A stretch of DNA of 64,000 bases, taken from contig CAJHZI010000192.1 of the NCBI GenBank assembly GCA_905160935.1, positions 307,001 through 371,000 on the forward strand, given 5' to 3'. The stretch's first letter is position 1; each line of letters starts with the position of its first letter. This DNA comes from Enchytraeus crypticus (taxonomy: Eukaryota > Annelida > Clitellata > Enchytraeida > Enchytraeidae). Below the pieces are notes generated by a model. It searched no databases. It was not told where the DNA came from and saw nothing but the letters and a program-made list of their open reading frames with translations. This document shows, piece by piece, positions 23,601-34,215 of this stretch. The translations under genes were made by a program, and so were the position numbers.

Positions 23601-24825
23601 ATTTTAAAATCGAAAGTACAACATGATGTGTAAAATTGAACTCTCATGTCCACATACGATTGGAACTTTAAATCATCCATAACATTCCTTTTGATATACT
23701 TGGGGATTCTGCTTATGACGAGTTGAGGCCCTGTAATTAAAATTGAACTATTAAGCAAAATTACCAATGGATTAATTAAACGAAATAAGGTAACTAAGTA
23801 CTATCAAAGTATATCATTAAATTAACTAGTTCATGGACGAGAATATCGCCTGGCGTTTCAATTCTGTGTTGGCTCATTACGTGTTGAATTCTATTAAAGG
23901 TACGCCAACTTAACCGGAGGAGTATAAATAACGAAACAAAGCAACACTAAATAGTTCAAAACATTGCAAAATAGTGTCAGATTCTGAAATATAGGGACTA
24001 CTATTATTAGGAGGTTGCAATTATTATTATGCAAAATTAGAGGTTGCAATTTACTAGCTTTTGAACTTTGCTTCTACAGTAGCTGTTTGCGTACTTGTAT
24101 GCACATAAACATACATGTAACTTAGGATTTCTGCCTAAGCTCTTGAAATTGCTACAAAATATTCTAAAACCTGACCCTAGCTAAACTGGGATTCAAGTGA
24201 TGATGATGATGACGATGATGAAGAAGTTGATGATGATGATGTATTTCTTCAATTATCCGTTTGTCATTAATTGTCTATAGAGTGAGCACGTTCTCTAACA
24301 GTTAGATTTAACTTCTCTTCGTAAACTTTATTGGTATTGATTTAGCCAGTCCAGACGGGTTTCGAACCCCATGTCTCAAGGTATTGATGCAAGTGTGTTG
24401 CCATCTCGTATATCCCCCCTTTACTGATCGCAATTAAAATAAATACAGTTTGTTACTTAACATCGCTGTAGTGGCCCATCAAACGTGCAGAATGAAAATT
24501 AATAAAATTTTATGTTATATACATTGTTGAAAGGTACGATGAAATTACTACAGTAATAATAACGAATGGAATAGTGTGGGCATGGTGTGATTAGTGTGGG
24601 ACTAAGAGTATCGGAGGATCTATTGGTATTTCGATCCTAGTTAAACTGCTATTCTAGAAAAGATGATGATGATGATGATGACGATGACGATGATGATGAT
24701 GATGATGACGATGATAATGATGATGATGACGATGATGATGATGATGCTATTTGTTGCAGGGCGGATCTGCCGTTGGACCTTCGGACGAGGAATTGGAAGA
24801 ACTCTTTGAGAAATTCGATAAATAA
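20608..24825 (+). CDS. Cytosolic thioredoxin with WCPPC active site, 4 exons, 108 aa
   Basis: Exons 20608-20631, 21922-22026, 23136-23267 and 24760-24825 are all phase 0 and join into 109 codons including TAA. The protein starts MVKKINEM, has FYATWCPPCK with Cys32 and Cys35, VDVDQSDDIAKKY, and the cis-proline motif AMPTF (Pro75), all at canonical spacing. No signal peptide is present and no cysteines occur outside the active site. It should reduce disulfides in the cytosol or nucleus with thioredoxin reductase. Classical thioredoxins have CGPC; CPPC is typical of tryparedoxin and nucleoredoxin, but the length and N terminus here are ordinary thioredoxin. The exon 2 acceptor at 21921 is chosen over an in-frame one at 21933 because it restores normal length. 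AATAAA follows at 24969. Confidence 0.92.
21286..21546 (-). mobile_element. RTE-like LINE 3' fragment
   Basis: On the minus strand it encodes the end of a LINE ORF, with KSWIGHIQKN, EGKRGRGRPRLG and MKRKAEDRR. It then has a non-coding end CCTGCCAGTAGGCAGTGCTC and a GA-repeat tail (21268-21293). It is homologous to 38765-39225, 39380-39770, 50697-50830 and 62957-63405. It lies in thioredoxin intron 1. Confidence 0.65.
21598..21655. repeat. Imperfect inverted repeat
   Basis: AAAACGCGCAAAACATG and CATGTTGTGCGCGTTTT pair with one mismatch across a loop of about 24 bases in thioredoxin intron 1. Confidence 0.55.
21737..21823 (+). repeat. 18-bp minisatellite, about 5 copies
   Basis: Near-perfect repeats of CTTAGTCCTACCTGCTAA lie about 100 bases upstream of thioredoxin exon 2. 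Every unit junction creates CTAAC, a branch-point-like sequence. Confidence 0.9.
22068..22195 (-). mobile_element. tRNA-derived SINE S1
   Basis: A well-conserved copy (GATGTCAGTGACGGGCGAGC and GGATTTGAACCCC in plus reading) just downstream of the exon 2 donor of thioredoxin. Confidence 0.7.
24148..24242 (+). mobile_element. SINE S4 3' fragment with GAT tail
   Basis: CCTAGCTAAACTGGGATTC leads into about 45 bp of GAT/GAC/GAA repeats. It lies in thioredoxin intron 3. Confidence 0.6.
24330..24405 (-). mobile_element. tRNA-like SINE fragment
   Basis: On the minus strand GAGATGGCAACAC resembles an A box, and GGGGTTCGAAACCC is a B box at tRNA-like spacing. No folded tRNA with a proper acceptor stem could be drawn, so it is more likely a SINE remnant than a tRNA gene. 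Confidence 0.4.
24563..24746 (+). mobile_element. SINE S4 copy whose GAT tail abuts thioredoxin exon 4
   Basis: The body matches the middle and end of the 17706-18105 copy (GTGTGATTAGTGTGGGA and CCTAGTTAAACTG). It ends in about 85 bp of GAT repeats that stop 13 bases before the exon 4 boundary. Confidence 0.6.
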
Positions 24826-24968
24826 GCTCAGGAAATTCGACAAAATTAATGTCAGTTATTTAACAAACAATTTAAAGACGTCAATTTACATTAAACTATT
24901 ACTAAATTTGATCAATTTTATGATGTGTATTTTTATTGCGTTATTTTATTGTATATTTTAATAGTGTA

Positions 24969-24974
24969 AATAAA
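24969..24974 (+). terminator. Poly(A) signal of thioredoxin
   Basis: AATAAA lies 144 bases after the stop codon, with T-rich sequence downstream. Confidence 0.6.
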
Positions 24975-24979
24975 ATTAT

Positions 24980-26140
24980 CATTAACATTTTTTATATATG
25001 AAGATTAATTAACTTATTTATTTATTTATAAATTATGGACTAATAACTTATTTAGTAAATATTACAATGGTTAATTATGACAACTAGATTAAAATTAACT
25101 CTTATATTTGAAACTTTACAACAGAATTATAGGCTCTGGCGCCTTGAATCTAAATTTATACTAACGTACATTTTAAGTAAATGTATTTGCATGTGATATT
25201 ACTATTTCAGTGTTATTCATATATTAAAACATATACTGATTAACAAAATATATACTAATGTTCACGATATATTTATGACAAATTATATTCCTTATATGGG
25301 AAAATATTATAATTGTATTATAGATACAATATAACGTACGAGCAATTACACTACGCCAGTAGGCCTATAGGCCCTACATAAAAATAATTTTGATGCTTTC
25401 TTTAAAAGTTCAATACCTCGTATTTTACTACTGTCGTGTAATTTATGACACCATCGCTAGAATGAATTATTTTTTATTCTAATTCTATTCCCATAAACCT
25501 GTTCTAAATGAATCTCATTTAGAAAGTATTTTATTTATATCTTTTGGTTCTAGAATGCAATATAAGCCAGCGTTACTTTGATGAGGACAATTCATACAAT
25601 TCTGTGATATCTGGTGCTTTAAATGTGTTTTCTGTCTGTAACTATTCTCATTCTGATGGATTATTGTTTTATTTAGAGTATGCTGATCTTCGTCAACACC
25701 TTCCGAAATTAATTCTTTGAAATATAATTCTAGAATTTCTAAAATGCTGAAAAGAGCTGTCAGTATTAACTTTTAATTTGCAATAGACATACTGCTCTGA
25801 TTTTACACTGATATCTGTGAAGAGCACCTGTTGCACATACTAACGATTTAGTGTGTACAACGCATATTTTTTATATTTTTAAAAATATTCTGTAAAGTTG
25901 TGCGATTAGAAACTGGTTCTAGATGGTAACTAATATACAATATCCGCGACGTTTACCATATTCGAATATTTGTCGCAATCGAACTGAGTTGTACAATATT
26001 TTATGCATATGGAGTATTTGTGTAGGTTATTTTGGTATGGAATAAATAAATAGCCTACTTTCAAAAACGTTTGTTTTGATTTCTTTAAGTCATTCTACAT
26101 ATAAATAGGAATTTTCGTTTGTGACACTATTCTAAATTTT
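24980..26140. other. No gene seen
   Basis: AT-rich unique sequence after the thioredoxin gene. No coding block of interest on either strand. Confidence 0.4.
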
Positions 26141-26142
26141 TA

Positions 26143-26794
26143 ATTATCTCTCCAGTAACGTCGCTTAAGCATTTTGTTGTTGCACGCCAAGTTCTTTTAT
26201 AAAGAACTTTGTTATCGACTACCATTGTACCTTGCAATATCCCTTTCTGGTACAAGTGCTGGATACAATTTAGAATTTCTCGGTGGCCCAGTGTGTAAGC
26301 ACGTTAGGTAATATCATCATGTTTTAAATGGCTGTTCCTAAGGTCCTGGGATCAATTTCCAGCATTTCTGATTGAATAGTAACATCGCGGACAGTCATCG
26401 TTCAGGGTACATCGGAACACCTGACGTCTTGCAAAGCAGCCTTTTAGGCTTCTGACCCTGATGTTAAACCCTCATTTAATAATGAATCTCTTCTAAAGTT
26501 ATAGTTATAAAAACCGACCGACTCGCTACTGGCTGGAGCCAGTGGCGAGTCGGTATGATACTTAACCGCCGTTCAGTAGATGCGGGGTTCAAATTCTGGG
26601 CTCGCCCGTCACTGACATCGCTTTCCGAGTAAGGAAACTGACTTTAACATTAGATTTATCAGCTTTATATCTCTCCAGTGAAATTACCAATGCATTTAGT
26701 TGCCCCACGCTTAAGTTCCTTTATAAAGAACTTTGTTATCAACTATTATTGTACCGTACAATTTCGTTTTCTGGTACACGTGCAAGATACAATT
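26143..26794 (+). repeat. Pair of ~130-bp direct repeats flanking tRNA-like SINEs
   Basis: 26143-26270 and 26664-26794 are alignable over their length, sharing CTCTCCAGT, TATAAAGAACTTTGTTATC and GATACAATT. They are about 520 bp apart. Between them lie a tRNA-like fragment (about 26280-26360) and an S1 SINE (26533-26660). They do not look like LTRs, because no primer-binding site or coding is present. Confidence 0.6.
26533..26660 (+). mobile_element. tRNA-derived SINE S1
   Basis: GGAGCCAGTGGCGAGTCGG (A-box region) and GGGGTTCAAATTC (B box) are followed by the conserved tail CGCCCGTCACTGACATCGC. Confidence 0.75.
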
Positions 26795-27611
26795 ATTCTG
26801 AGCCCAATTAGTTGTACATAATATTTTAGATCGATTGTTGCTAAGTCAATGGACTGCAGTTCAATTTTCTTTAAAATTAGCCTACTTTCGTATACTCTAA
26901 GCTTACTAAATTACCTGTATCACCATAAACTTTTATTAAAAGTGTTCTTGTCGCTTAATTTATTCTACATCGCCTTGGCAATAAAATTTACCATCACGAG
27001 ATGGGAGTTTTATTTCAGCTGTTGAAAGCTAACGCCATCTTTAAGGCAATTCCCCTTGTCCAACAAGTTTTCAGTGTCGGGAAACGTTGGATGTAGTGAC
27101 TTGTGACGATGACAATAAAATAACAGATTAAGAACTAGCGCATACTTTTTTTTGACATAATCTAAACTCATATAAGTTATATTAGCTTCATTAGAAAGCG
27201 GCTCCGCCTTGTTTGACTTGACTGAGTGCCTTTATGTTGCAAATTTGGCGCTTTTTAAATATTAATATCCATAGTTTTTCGCGCCCTTGGATAAACGTAG
27301 TGTTCTCTTGTGCCAGGTTATTGTCTTATCCAATTTTTCATATTCCTACTCGTCAGTCTCATTCACGCTTTTATACATGTAAATTAAAGAGAATTCCATC
27401 AAAATAATTGACTTATTGATTAGATTATCGAATAAGGTGTAAGCTATGTTGCTAGAGAATTTTAGCGTAACTCGAAGCTTCAGAAGTTTTAAACTTTAGA
27501 CATGATACAGGATTTCCTTAGTTTTTGTTTAGTCCCCACTTGCCAGTTACAGTTTATGAATTGCCCACTCCAAAGTCTGCACTACATTCTTGAAATTTCT
27601 TTATGGAACCC

Positions 27612-27690
27612 GACTTATGGTCGAGTTGGTAGAGAGGTTTCCTGTTAAATTAAAGGCCACCGGTTCGAGAACCCCTCGCGTACTTCTCCT
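27612..27690 (+). mobile_element. tRNA-like SINE fragment, type GGTCGAGTTGG
   Basis: TGGTCGAGTTGG (A box) and CCGGTTCGAGAACC (B box) are spaced as in a tRNA. A related segment lies at 48445-48525 (TGGTCGACATG and AGGTTCGACACCC). The predicted arms are incomplete. Confidence 0.4.
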
Positions 27691-27824
27691 GTCTATACTA
27701 TGACTACCTTTTAGAAGCGGTATTCCTAAAGTCTATTCGTAAATTTATTTCTTTTAAAATATCATATACTATTAAATTAGATAAATTTTAGACTATTTAC
27801 TACTTTATTCTAAATATGATACCT

Positions 27825-27955
27825 CTGGATGAAGCCAGTGGCGATGTCAGTAAGATATTCGACCGCGGATCAGTGTATGCGGGGTTTCAAATCCTGGGCT
27901 CGCCCGTCACCTACATCGCTTTCGAGTGAGTAAACTGACGTTAACATTAGTTAGT
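27825..27955 (+). mobile_element. tRNA-derived SINE S1
   Basis: A good copy: AGCCAGTGGCGATGTCAG, then GGATCAGTGTATGCGGGG, then TGACGTTAACATTAG. Confidence 0.75.
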
Positions 27956-28351
27956 TTTTTTAAGCAAAATAAATTAAGCTCTGACATTTTAATCAAATTT
28001 ATATCTTGCCTAATGAGAAAACTGATAATCACTGATTAACTTATTAACTTATCAATTAACTTATCCCACTGACGGATAAAGCATTCGTAACGGTTGTTGT
28101 ATCACAAGATCTTCCCAATTTATCTAAAATAATAAATTTATAAAGAAATTTAATAATAAAGAAAAAGAAAAAAAGAAAATAATAATAAAAAAATTTATCT
28201 TAAAATAGTAGACATGTAATATAGTATGATTTCAATATATCTATCTAACAGTTTGGTCAATTGTCTTACAGTTTTTACCGGCAAACGTTATCACAGAGCC
28301 TTCTACATATCACCAAATTACTAGATGTCAAAAACGCAATGCAAATCTAAT

Positions 28352-28810
28352 TTATTTATATTTTCCGGTGACCTTACCAGCCTGTGCTGCCGCTTCGAAT
28401 TGCATCATATCATTCTTCGTCATCTGATGATTGGATCTCCAGTTTGAATTCTGAATTTTCTGCTCCGGCTTCGATCCGCATATACAGCGGCATAGGGACT
28501 TTATCACACAGTACAGAATAATCAGGGCCGGTATGGCGGCAATGGCACAAGGAATGATGACGGCCATCTTGTTGAAGGAGCCTTTCACCGGAGCAGTTGT
28601 TGTGGGAGTCGTGGGCTCAGGTGTGTAGGTTGGTGGTCTCTTTGTTGTTGTTGTTGTCGAAGTGGTCGTGGTGGAGTTTGGATCAATTTCTTCCAAGGAT
28701 CCGAACTCTCCTGCCTCGCTAAGGAGACAGTGTAGTAGGTTGAGGAGGAGAGAGAGAAGGACGTAAAATGAGAAGTTCTGACCGCGGGTGACGTATTGGT
28801 AGGGCAGCAT
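28352..28810 (-). CDS. Small Thr-rich single-pass membrane protein, last coding exon, 152 aa
   Basis: The frame starts at an ATG 18 bases after a splice acceptor (TACTCGCAG on the minus strand) and codes for 152 aa. Residues 14-33 are a hydrophobic signal sequence. Residues 34-78 form a mucin-like stalk with NSTTTTSTTTTT and PEPTTPTTTAP, likely O-glycosylated. Residues 82-105 are a membrane helix, followed by clustered cysteines (101, 107, 109, 111) that could be palmitoylated. The tail is a 40-residue basic/polar segment. This predicts a type I surface protein with a short cytosolic tail. I do not recognise the family. Higher GC than its surroundings, the acceptor and the ordered domains argue that it is real. 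Confidence 0.6.
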   Translation of the reverse strand: MLPYQYVTRGQNFSFYVLLSLLLNLLHCLLSEAGEFGSLEEIDPNSTTTTSTTTTTKRPPTYTPEPTTPTTTAPVKGSFNKMAVIIPCAIAAIPALIILYCVIKSLCRCICGSKPEQKIQNSNWRSNHQMTKNDMMQFEAAAQAGKVTGKYK

Positions 28811-28884
28811 GTTCCTTTGATGAATATCTGCGAGTATTGTAAAATGTATGAGAATTAGTCGGTCATTTATGCGAATAGTGGCAG

Positions 28885-29300
28885 GTAGACAAACATAACA
28901 GCTACTAGACACACATAACAGCTGCTAGAAACACATAGCAGCTACGAGACACACATAGCAGCTTCTAGACACACATAGCAGCTGCTGGATACACATAGCA
29001 GCTGCTATAAAACTGATAAAGCTAATATTAACGTCAGTTTCTTCACTCGAAAGCGATGTTAGTGACGGACGAGCTTAGGATTTGAACCCCGCCCATACTG
29101 ATCCGTGGTCGAATATCTTATCGACATCGCCATTGGCTCCAGCCAATGTTATACATAGACACACATAACAGTTGCTATGTGCTATGTGCATTGGCGATGT
29201 CATATCTGGACACACAGCGGAATCTGCTAAATACACATAACAGCTGCTACGCATTCATAGCAGCTGTTGGACACATTTAGCGGCTGCTAAACATAGGATA
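28885..29300. repeat. 18-bp minisatellite interrupted by an S1 SINE
   Basis: Units of ACACATAGCAGCTGCTAG occur at about 28885-29010 and in more degenerate form at 29150-29300. The S1 SINE (29018-29145) sits between them. The array lies in the upstream intron of the Thr-rich membrane protein. Confidence 0.75.
29018..29145 (-). mobile_element. tRNA-derived SINE S1 inside a minisatellite
   Basis: A conserved copy (CAGTTTCTTCACTCGAAAGC and GGATTTGAACCCC in plus reading), flanked on both sides by the CAGCTGCTA minisatellite. Confidence 0.75.
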
Positions 29301-31870
29301 TGTTCATTTTTGAAGAATAAATACTCAATGTAGCAATATAATGCTGTGGCATGTAGCAATGTAGTATTATACCAAGGGGAACTGGACAAAGGTGTATTTC
29401 TCACAATTATCTTCTAACTCTGTCTTAACGATTAAAGTCATGTTTATTATTTTTAACTTAATATAAACACCAACATGGATTGTCCAAACTATGCAGCTCA
29501 CAAGCAACACATACAGTCTAGTACCTGTAACACGAAGGTTTGTTTAAACCCAAACTAAATGTGAACCATGGTGAAATTTAAGTGAATAATTAAAGAATTA
29601 AATATAGATGAATAATGACTTGGGTTTAATGACAATGGACTGAAAGTTTAGCCAGTGTTATGCTGTAAATCATCAACGATATAACTAACTGAATTCCAAA
29701 AATTAGAAGATTTTACTAATTTTATTTAATTGTGCTTAAATAAAGCATCAGGCACATATGAGTACCTCTAACATGATACAGTATTTTGCTTTCCTTGTAG
29801 GCCTATTTAATTATTCATATAATTCGTTTAGTTATAACTAAGGTGCTCGTGTGGTGTCCAAGTCACTAAAGTATTTATTTATATATATTTACTAATTTAT
29901 AGCAGTTGAGCACTTGTTCATAGATATGATACACGTAAAACCTTGATGTAATATAAATGTCTAACAAGCACTACCTACGTATAGGTTGAGCTTTCTGTTG
30001 TTATACGAAACTTGCGTATAGATTAGGTTACTCCAGCTGTAAGAGCTGGAGTAACCTAACAGCTAACCTTAAGTAACCTTACAGCTCTTACTGTGATATA
30101 GACCTCTCATAAGGTGTCACTATATATATAGTGACACCTATGCACAAAAAGACTATAAACATAGCCAGGTGGGGCTGTGGTGGGGGGGGGGTGGAGGAAG
30201 GGTATGCGTTTATATTAACGCAGGCAATGTTTAATACATAAGCATATATTTATTAGGTATTTCTTCACTTATTAACGGAATGACATTAAATAAATTCGAA
30301 AGGAAATTATATTTAAATTAATTATCAAATGATTATGAAATAATGTCATTTAAATTCAAAATGTTTAGATTAAAAAATCTAGAGACGATACCTTACATTT
30401 ATGGGATATCTTACATTACACAGTGACGCCCTCCAACGAATAAGAAAATACACAAGGTGATTTTTTTGATAGGTAAACAAGTTTTACGAAAGGTCTATAG
30501 CAAAAGACTATGGTTATAAATCCGATAAAGGCAAGTGAATGTTTCGATCAGACACGTTTCAAGCAGCAAGCTTTTGAAATTTGGGACTCATCTTTTTTGA
30601 AAAGTGCCGCTAATTCAGATTATCGATTAATTTCCAGTTTCTGCTTAAAAGCAAAACCAAGTTCATACCAATGGAACTGATGTCTCTGTAAAATATGACC
30701 CACTTTCGTTAAAGAATTTGCGCGTAATCAATGTTGTTTACGCTAATCATTGTATAAGATCCATCACAAAATATAGGAAGTTTCTTACCTCAAGACAAGC
30801 CTTGTTGAGGTTCTGTAAAGAAGTCGCTTTCTCACTTAGTTGAAGCCGTCTCTTTTGATTCTTATTTTCCAGCTTAGCACCTCTATTCAGTGCAAATTAA
30901 GTTATTGTCTACAATAAAACTTTATCATAGTAAAAATCATTATAGACTACTGCAAGGTTTTCCTTTGTTCTTGAGAAATTTTTCTAAATTTTTACTATCC
31001 TTGAAATCTTTAATACACATAGCTGAAGGCATAGTTTTGGGTAAAGATAGATTACGTTGTACTATTAAGGATTTTCATCAATTATCCGTGAGGATAATTA
31101 ATGTATTGAATATCAGAAAGTAAAATACAATGGAATAAGATCTAATAGAGAATAGATCCTGCTCCCGTCGAAGGCAAAGTCAGTTACGGATGCCATAAGG
31201 GTTTATAATTCGCAATGTGTAAGTTATCAAAACTAAACCATATTCCAACGATAAGCTTAGTTTTTAATTTTTTCAGCTTATTTTACTATATTTCACTGCT
31301 ATTGGCTAATCTTAAGTAATTTATGTTTAATTATTTATAAAATTCGTCTATTATTCATAATATATTGAACGACCAAAGTGTTCTTAGTATTTGCATTCCT
31401 TCACTTCGAAGACTCTTCACACTCCAGAGATAGTTACTGAAATTCCGGTTTTTAGATTCAAATAAGTTACAGGTAAATGTTACCAGTTATATACTGTATT
31501 ATCAATTACTGTTAAGCCACTTGACGTAGCAAAATGGGAACGATCGCCATAAGTAATTGTTGTTTAAATAATATCAATATCCGTTGATATAATATGGATA
31601 TAGAAAATATTGTTGTTTTGATAGTATAAATATCCGTTGATATATTATGGATATACATGTGTATTCAGAATTGCAAAACCCTTAAGACGAAAATTGAAGA
31701 TTTTAAGATAATATGATGTTATCGAGAAAAAACATAATTTCACCGGTAACATAGTTAACTAAAAATTCCTTCTAATTTTTTCTCATTACTCATTAGTAAG
31801 TGGTTAGGGACAGAAAGAGCAAAGTGTGGAAATATGTAGATGAGTCATATGCCATGGATCAGCCACTAGG
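29300..31870. other. No gene seen; two perfect palindromes
   Basis: AT-rich sequence without supported coding. Arms 30023-30038 and 30044-30059 are a perfect 16-bp inverted repeat with a 5-base loop. 30112-30139 is a perfect 28-bp palindrome (AGGTGTCAC around an AT core). A 25-bp direct repeat, ATATCCGTTGATATA-type, occurs at about 31577 and 31631. A faint S1 remnant lies near 31163-31215. Confidence 0.5.
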
Positions 31871-31877
31871 CGGCACA

Positions 31878-31922
31878 CTAAGAGAGAGAGAGAGAAAGAG
31901 AATGAGAGAGAGAGAGAGAGCG
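31878..31922. repeat. (GA)n microsatellite
   Basis: About 45 bp of AG/GA repeat with minor interruptions. Confidence 0.85.
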
Positions 31923-32334
31923 ATAGATCACTCGAAAATCATGGGATGTTCAAATATTTAGCTCAATGTGTAAGCGAACTACATCGGTAATGATATGAAA
32001 TTTGAAATACCTGAATCTAAAGGAATAAAAGCTCCGTTGATTCGATTCCCATACGAGAAGATCAGAGAGGAAAATCGCGGACATTCAAGGAAATGATATA
32101 ATTAAAAATGGTCTAAGAGATGTGCAGTGAATTAAATATAAGTTGTTAGAAGTAATGGATATCATTCAGAATTATTTCTGAATTTGTAGTGCTAGTTTAA
32201 CCATTAACTTTATTTGAATTAATACAAACAAATTTTATCAATCCTACATTAACGGTAGTCTCTAAAACCCACTTTATGATTGTACTATTACAAAACAGAC
32301 CAGATGTATACTGCACTTCTATGAGACTGCGTCT

Positions 32335-32339
32335 ATTAA

Positions 32340-32381
<42 letters not shown>
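32335..32381. repeat. (ATT)n microsatellite
   Basis: About 45 bp of perfect ATT repeat. No SINE body is obvious beside it. Confidence 0.85.
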
Positions 32382-32382
<1 letters not shown>

Positions 32383-32580
32383 AGTCGCTATATGAGGAAG
32401 GCTACGTTAAAAAAGGTCGATTAGTTTTTGCTAAAGCTGCAAAGCATTAATGAAGAGTTTGATTAATGGCTAAAGGCTTCAATTTTTACGATGAGCTTTT
32501 ATGTGAGTATTAACCATGAGTAATATTACCTGCCTTAGATCTGCAATTTAGCAGAATAATGAAACATATAAGTTTACCTG

Positions 32581-32930
32581 TCGAAACTATTAAGGTCTTA
32601 TTTAGTCTAAAACGCCGACTAAATTGACTTGGGCCACTTCCTCTGTATTTCTCAAAGCTCGCTTAGTAATCTGTGAATTCCGATATTGTGTCCGTAGAAA
32701 CCAGTGACTCGTAGTGGAAGGTGACAACTCGGTGAAGAAAGGAAGCTGTTTGGACTTGTTGATAACGTGGAAGCCATATTGACGGGATTGAACGTCGTAT
32801 ATTATCATTGTCGTCCTTAGATGGTCAATAATGATAATCAATGAAACTAATTCGATGGCATAGTTGAACTTGATCCTTTTTGAGTCCGGGTCTATGCTGG
32901 ACACAGCTGAAGAATAGACCAATCGTAACC
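32581..32930 (-). other. Possible untranslated or first exon on the minus strand
   Basis: GC-richer sequence with an open frame of 106 codons on the minus strand (32922-32602) is followed by a clean donor, CGACAG|GTAAAC, at 32580. A second frame starts with an ATG in fair context (AATATGGC). The upstream edge overlaps an S4 SINE. It could be a 5' exon of the Thr-rich membrane protein gene at 28352-28810, but no phase test is possible. The protein is not recognised. Confidence 0.2.
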
Positions 32931-32975
32931 TGCACGTGTCGTAAGTGGCGACTGGTCAAGAACTGAGGATGGCAA
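32886..32975 (+). mobile_element. SINE S4 5' fragment
   Basis: GAAGAATAGACCAATCGTAA and GCACGTGTCGTAAGTGGCGAC match the family head; the tail is missing. Confidence 0.55.
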
Positions 32976-33414
32976 ACTCTCCACTTTAAAAGCCAATTTT
33001 CACGGACGTAAGTGAAGATTGGTTTATTTTGGGTGGAAAAATTTAATGATCCCAGAATATTCGACTAAAGTATTTAACACTTTTTATAGTGTGACCTATG
33101 CGTACAAATATTTACGACTGTTTGAAAGTTTAGAACTAATTATCAAATCTATTTATGCCGCCTTTAAAGTGTAATGTTCCACAGTATGCCAAGAATATGG
33201 TGATCGTCTTGCTCCAGTTTTTATAGAAACCAGGTTTGTGGATAACGACGACGTTGTGAATTGGCATCGATTGTCTCTGCCGCAGTTCTATTCAGTACAG
33301 ACTACAGACAATGTCACGGGCCTGCAATCTTTCACAAATTCATTTGCAAACGATAGACTCAGTTGCTTTGTTTGTGATCTCTTTTACTGTCTTTCTATCT
33401 CCGGTCTCTCTCTT

Positions 33415-33422
33415 TCTTTCTT

Positions 33423-33463
<41 letters not shown>

Positions 33464-33551
33464 CTGTAACTCAAAAAACTCATGCTCTGTCTACTTCTTC
33501 TCTACCTATCTTCTCTCTCTCTCTCTCATTCATTCACTCACTCCCTCTCCC

Positions 33552-33589
<38 letters not shown>

Positions 33590-33603
33590 TCTTCTCGCTC
33601 GTT
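33415..33603. repeat. (CT)n-rich microsatellite, two blocks
   Basis: CT repeats at 33415-33460 and 33510-33603 with a degenerate middle. The Ser/Leu-rich frame over it is an artefact. Confidence 0.85.
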
Positions 33604-34023
33604 TCTCTCCTTTCTGGACGTTAAAAAAGAAGAATATAAAAAACTAAAAGCGTTTTGATGCATATATTGTCATTATATATTGATGTATGTATTATCCGTC
33701 AAAACGGATATACATATTAATATATGCATCTCTTCAGGCTGCATATAAATTACTATCTCAGTAATTGTACACGAATCTGTTCAAATGAACATATTGTGAC
33801 CTCTCGAAATAAAATCAGATCCTTGACTGCTTTCCCGCAGTATCCGCTCCGCAGAGCTGCTTCCGGTAGGTATTGAGCAAGAGATCATTTTTTAAACTGA
33901 TTTTCTTTGGGTTTTTTAGTCAGTTTCTTTCGTTTTTGGTTATATTACAGTTTTTATGTGTCTTAATTCTGGTACATTCGATAGTTATCTCTGCGCGTAC
34001 TGCGTAATTGTTGACAGGACTTA

Positions 34024-34215
34024 GTAATTCAGTCATTCAGTCGTTCAGTCATTCAGTCATACATTCATTCAGTCATTCTGTCATTCAGTCATTCAGTCAT
34101 ACAGTCATTGTGTCATTCAGTCATTCAGTCGTTCAGTCACTCAGTCATTCAGTTATACAGTCATTCAGTCAATCAGTCATTCAGTCATTCAGTAATACAG
34201 TCATTCTGTCATTAA
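34024..34215. repeat. 8-bp minisatellite CATTCAGT
   Basis: About 24 tandem copies of ATTCAGTC with scattered substitutions such as CATACAGT. Confidence 0.9.
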
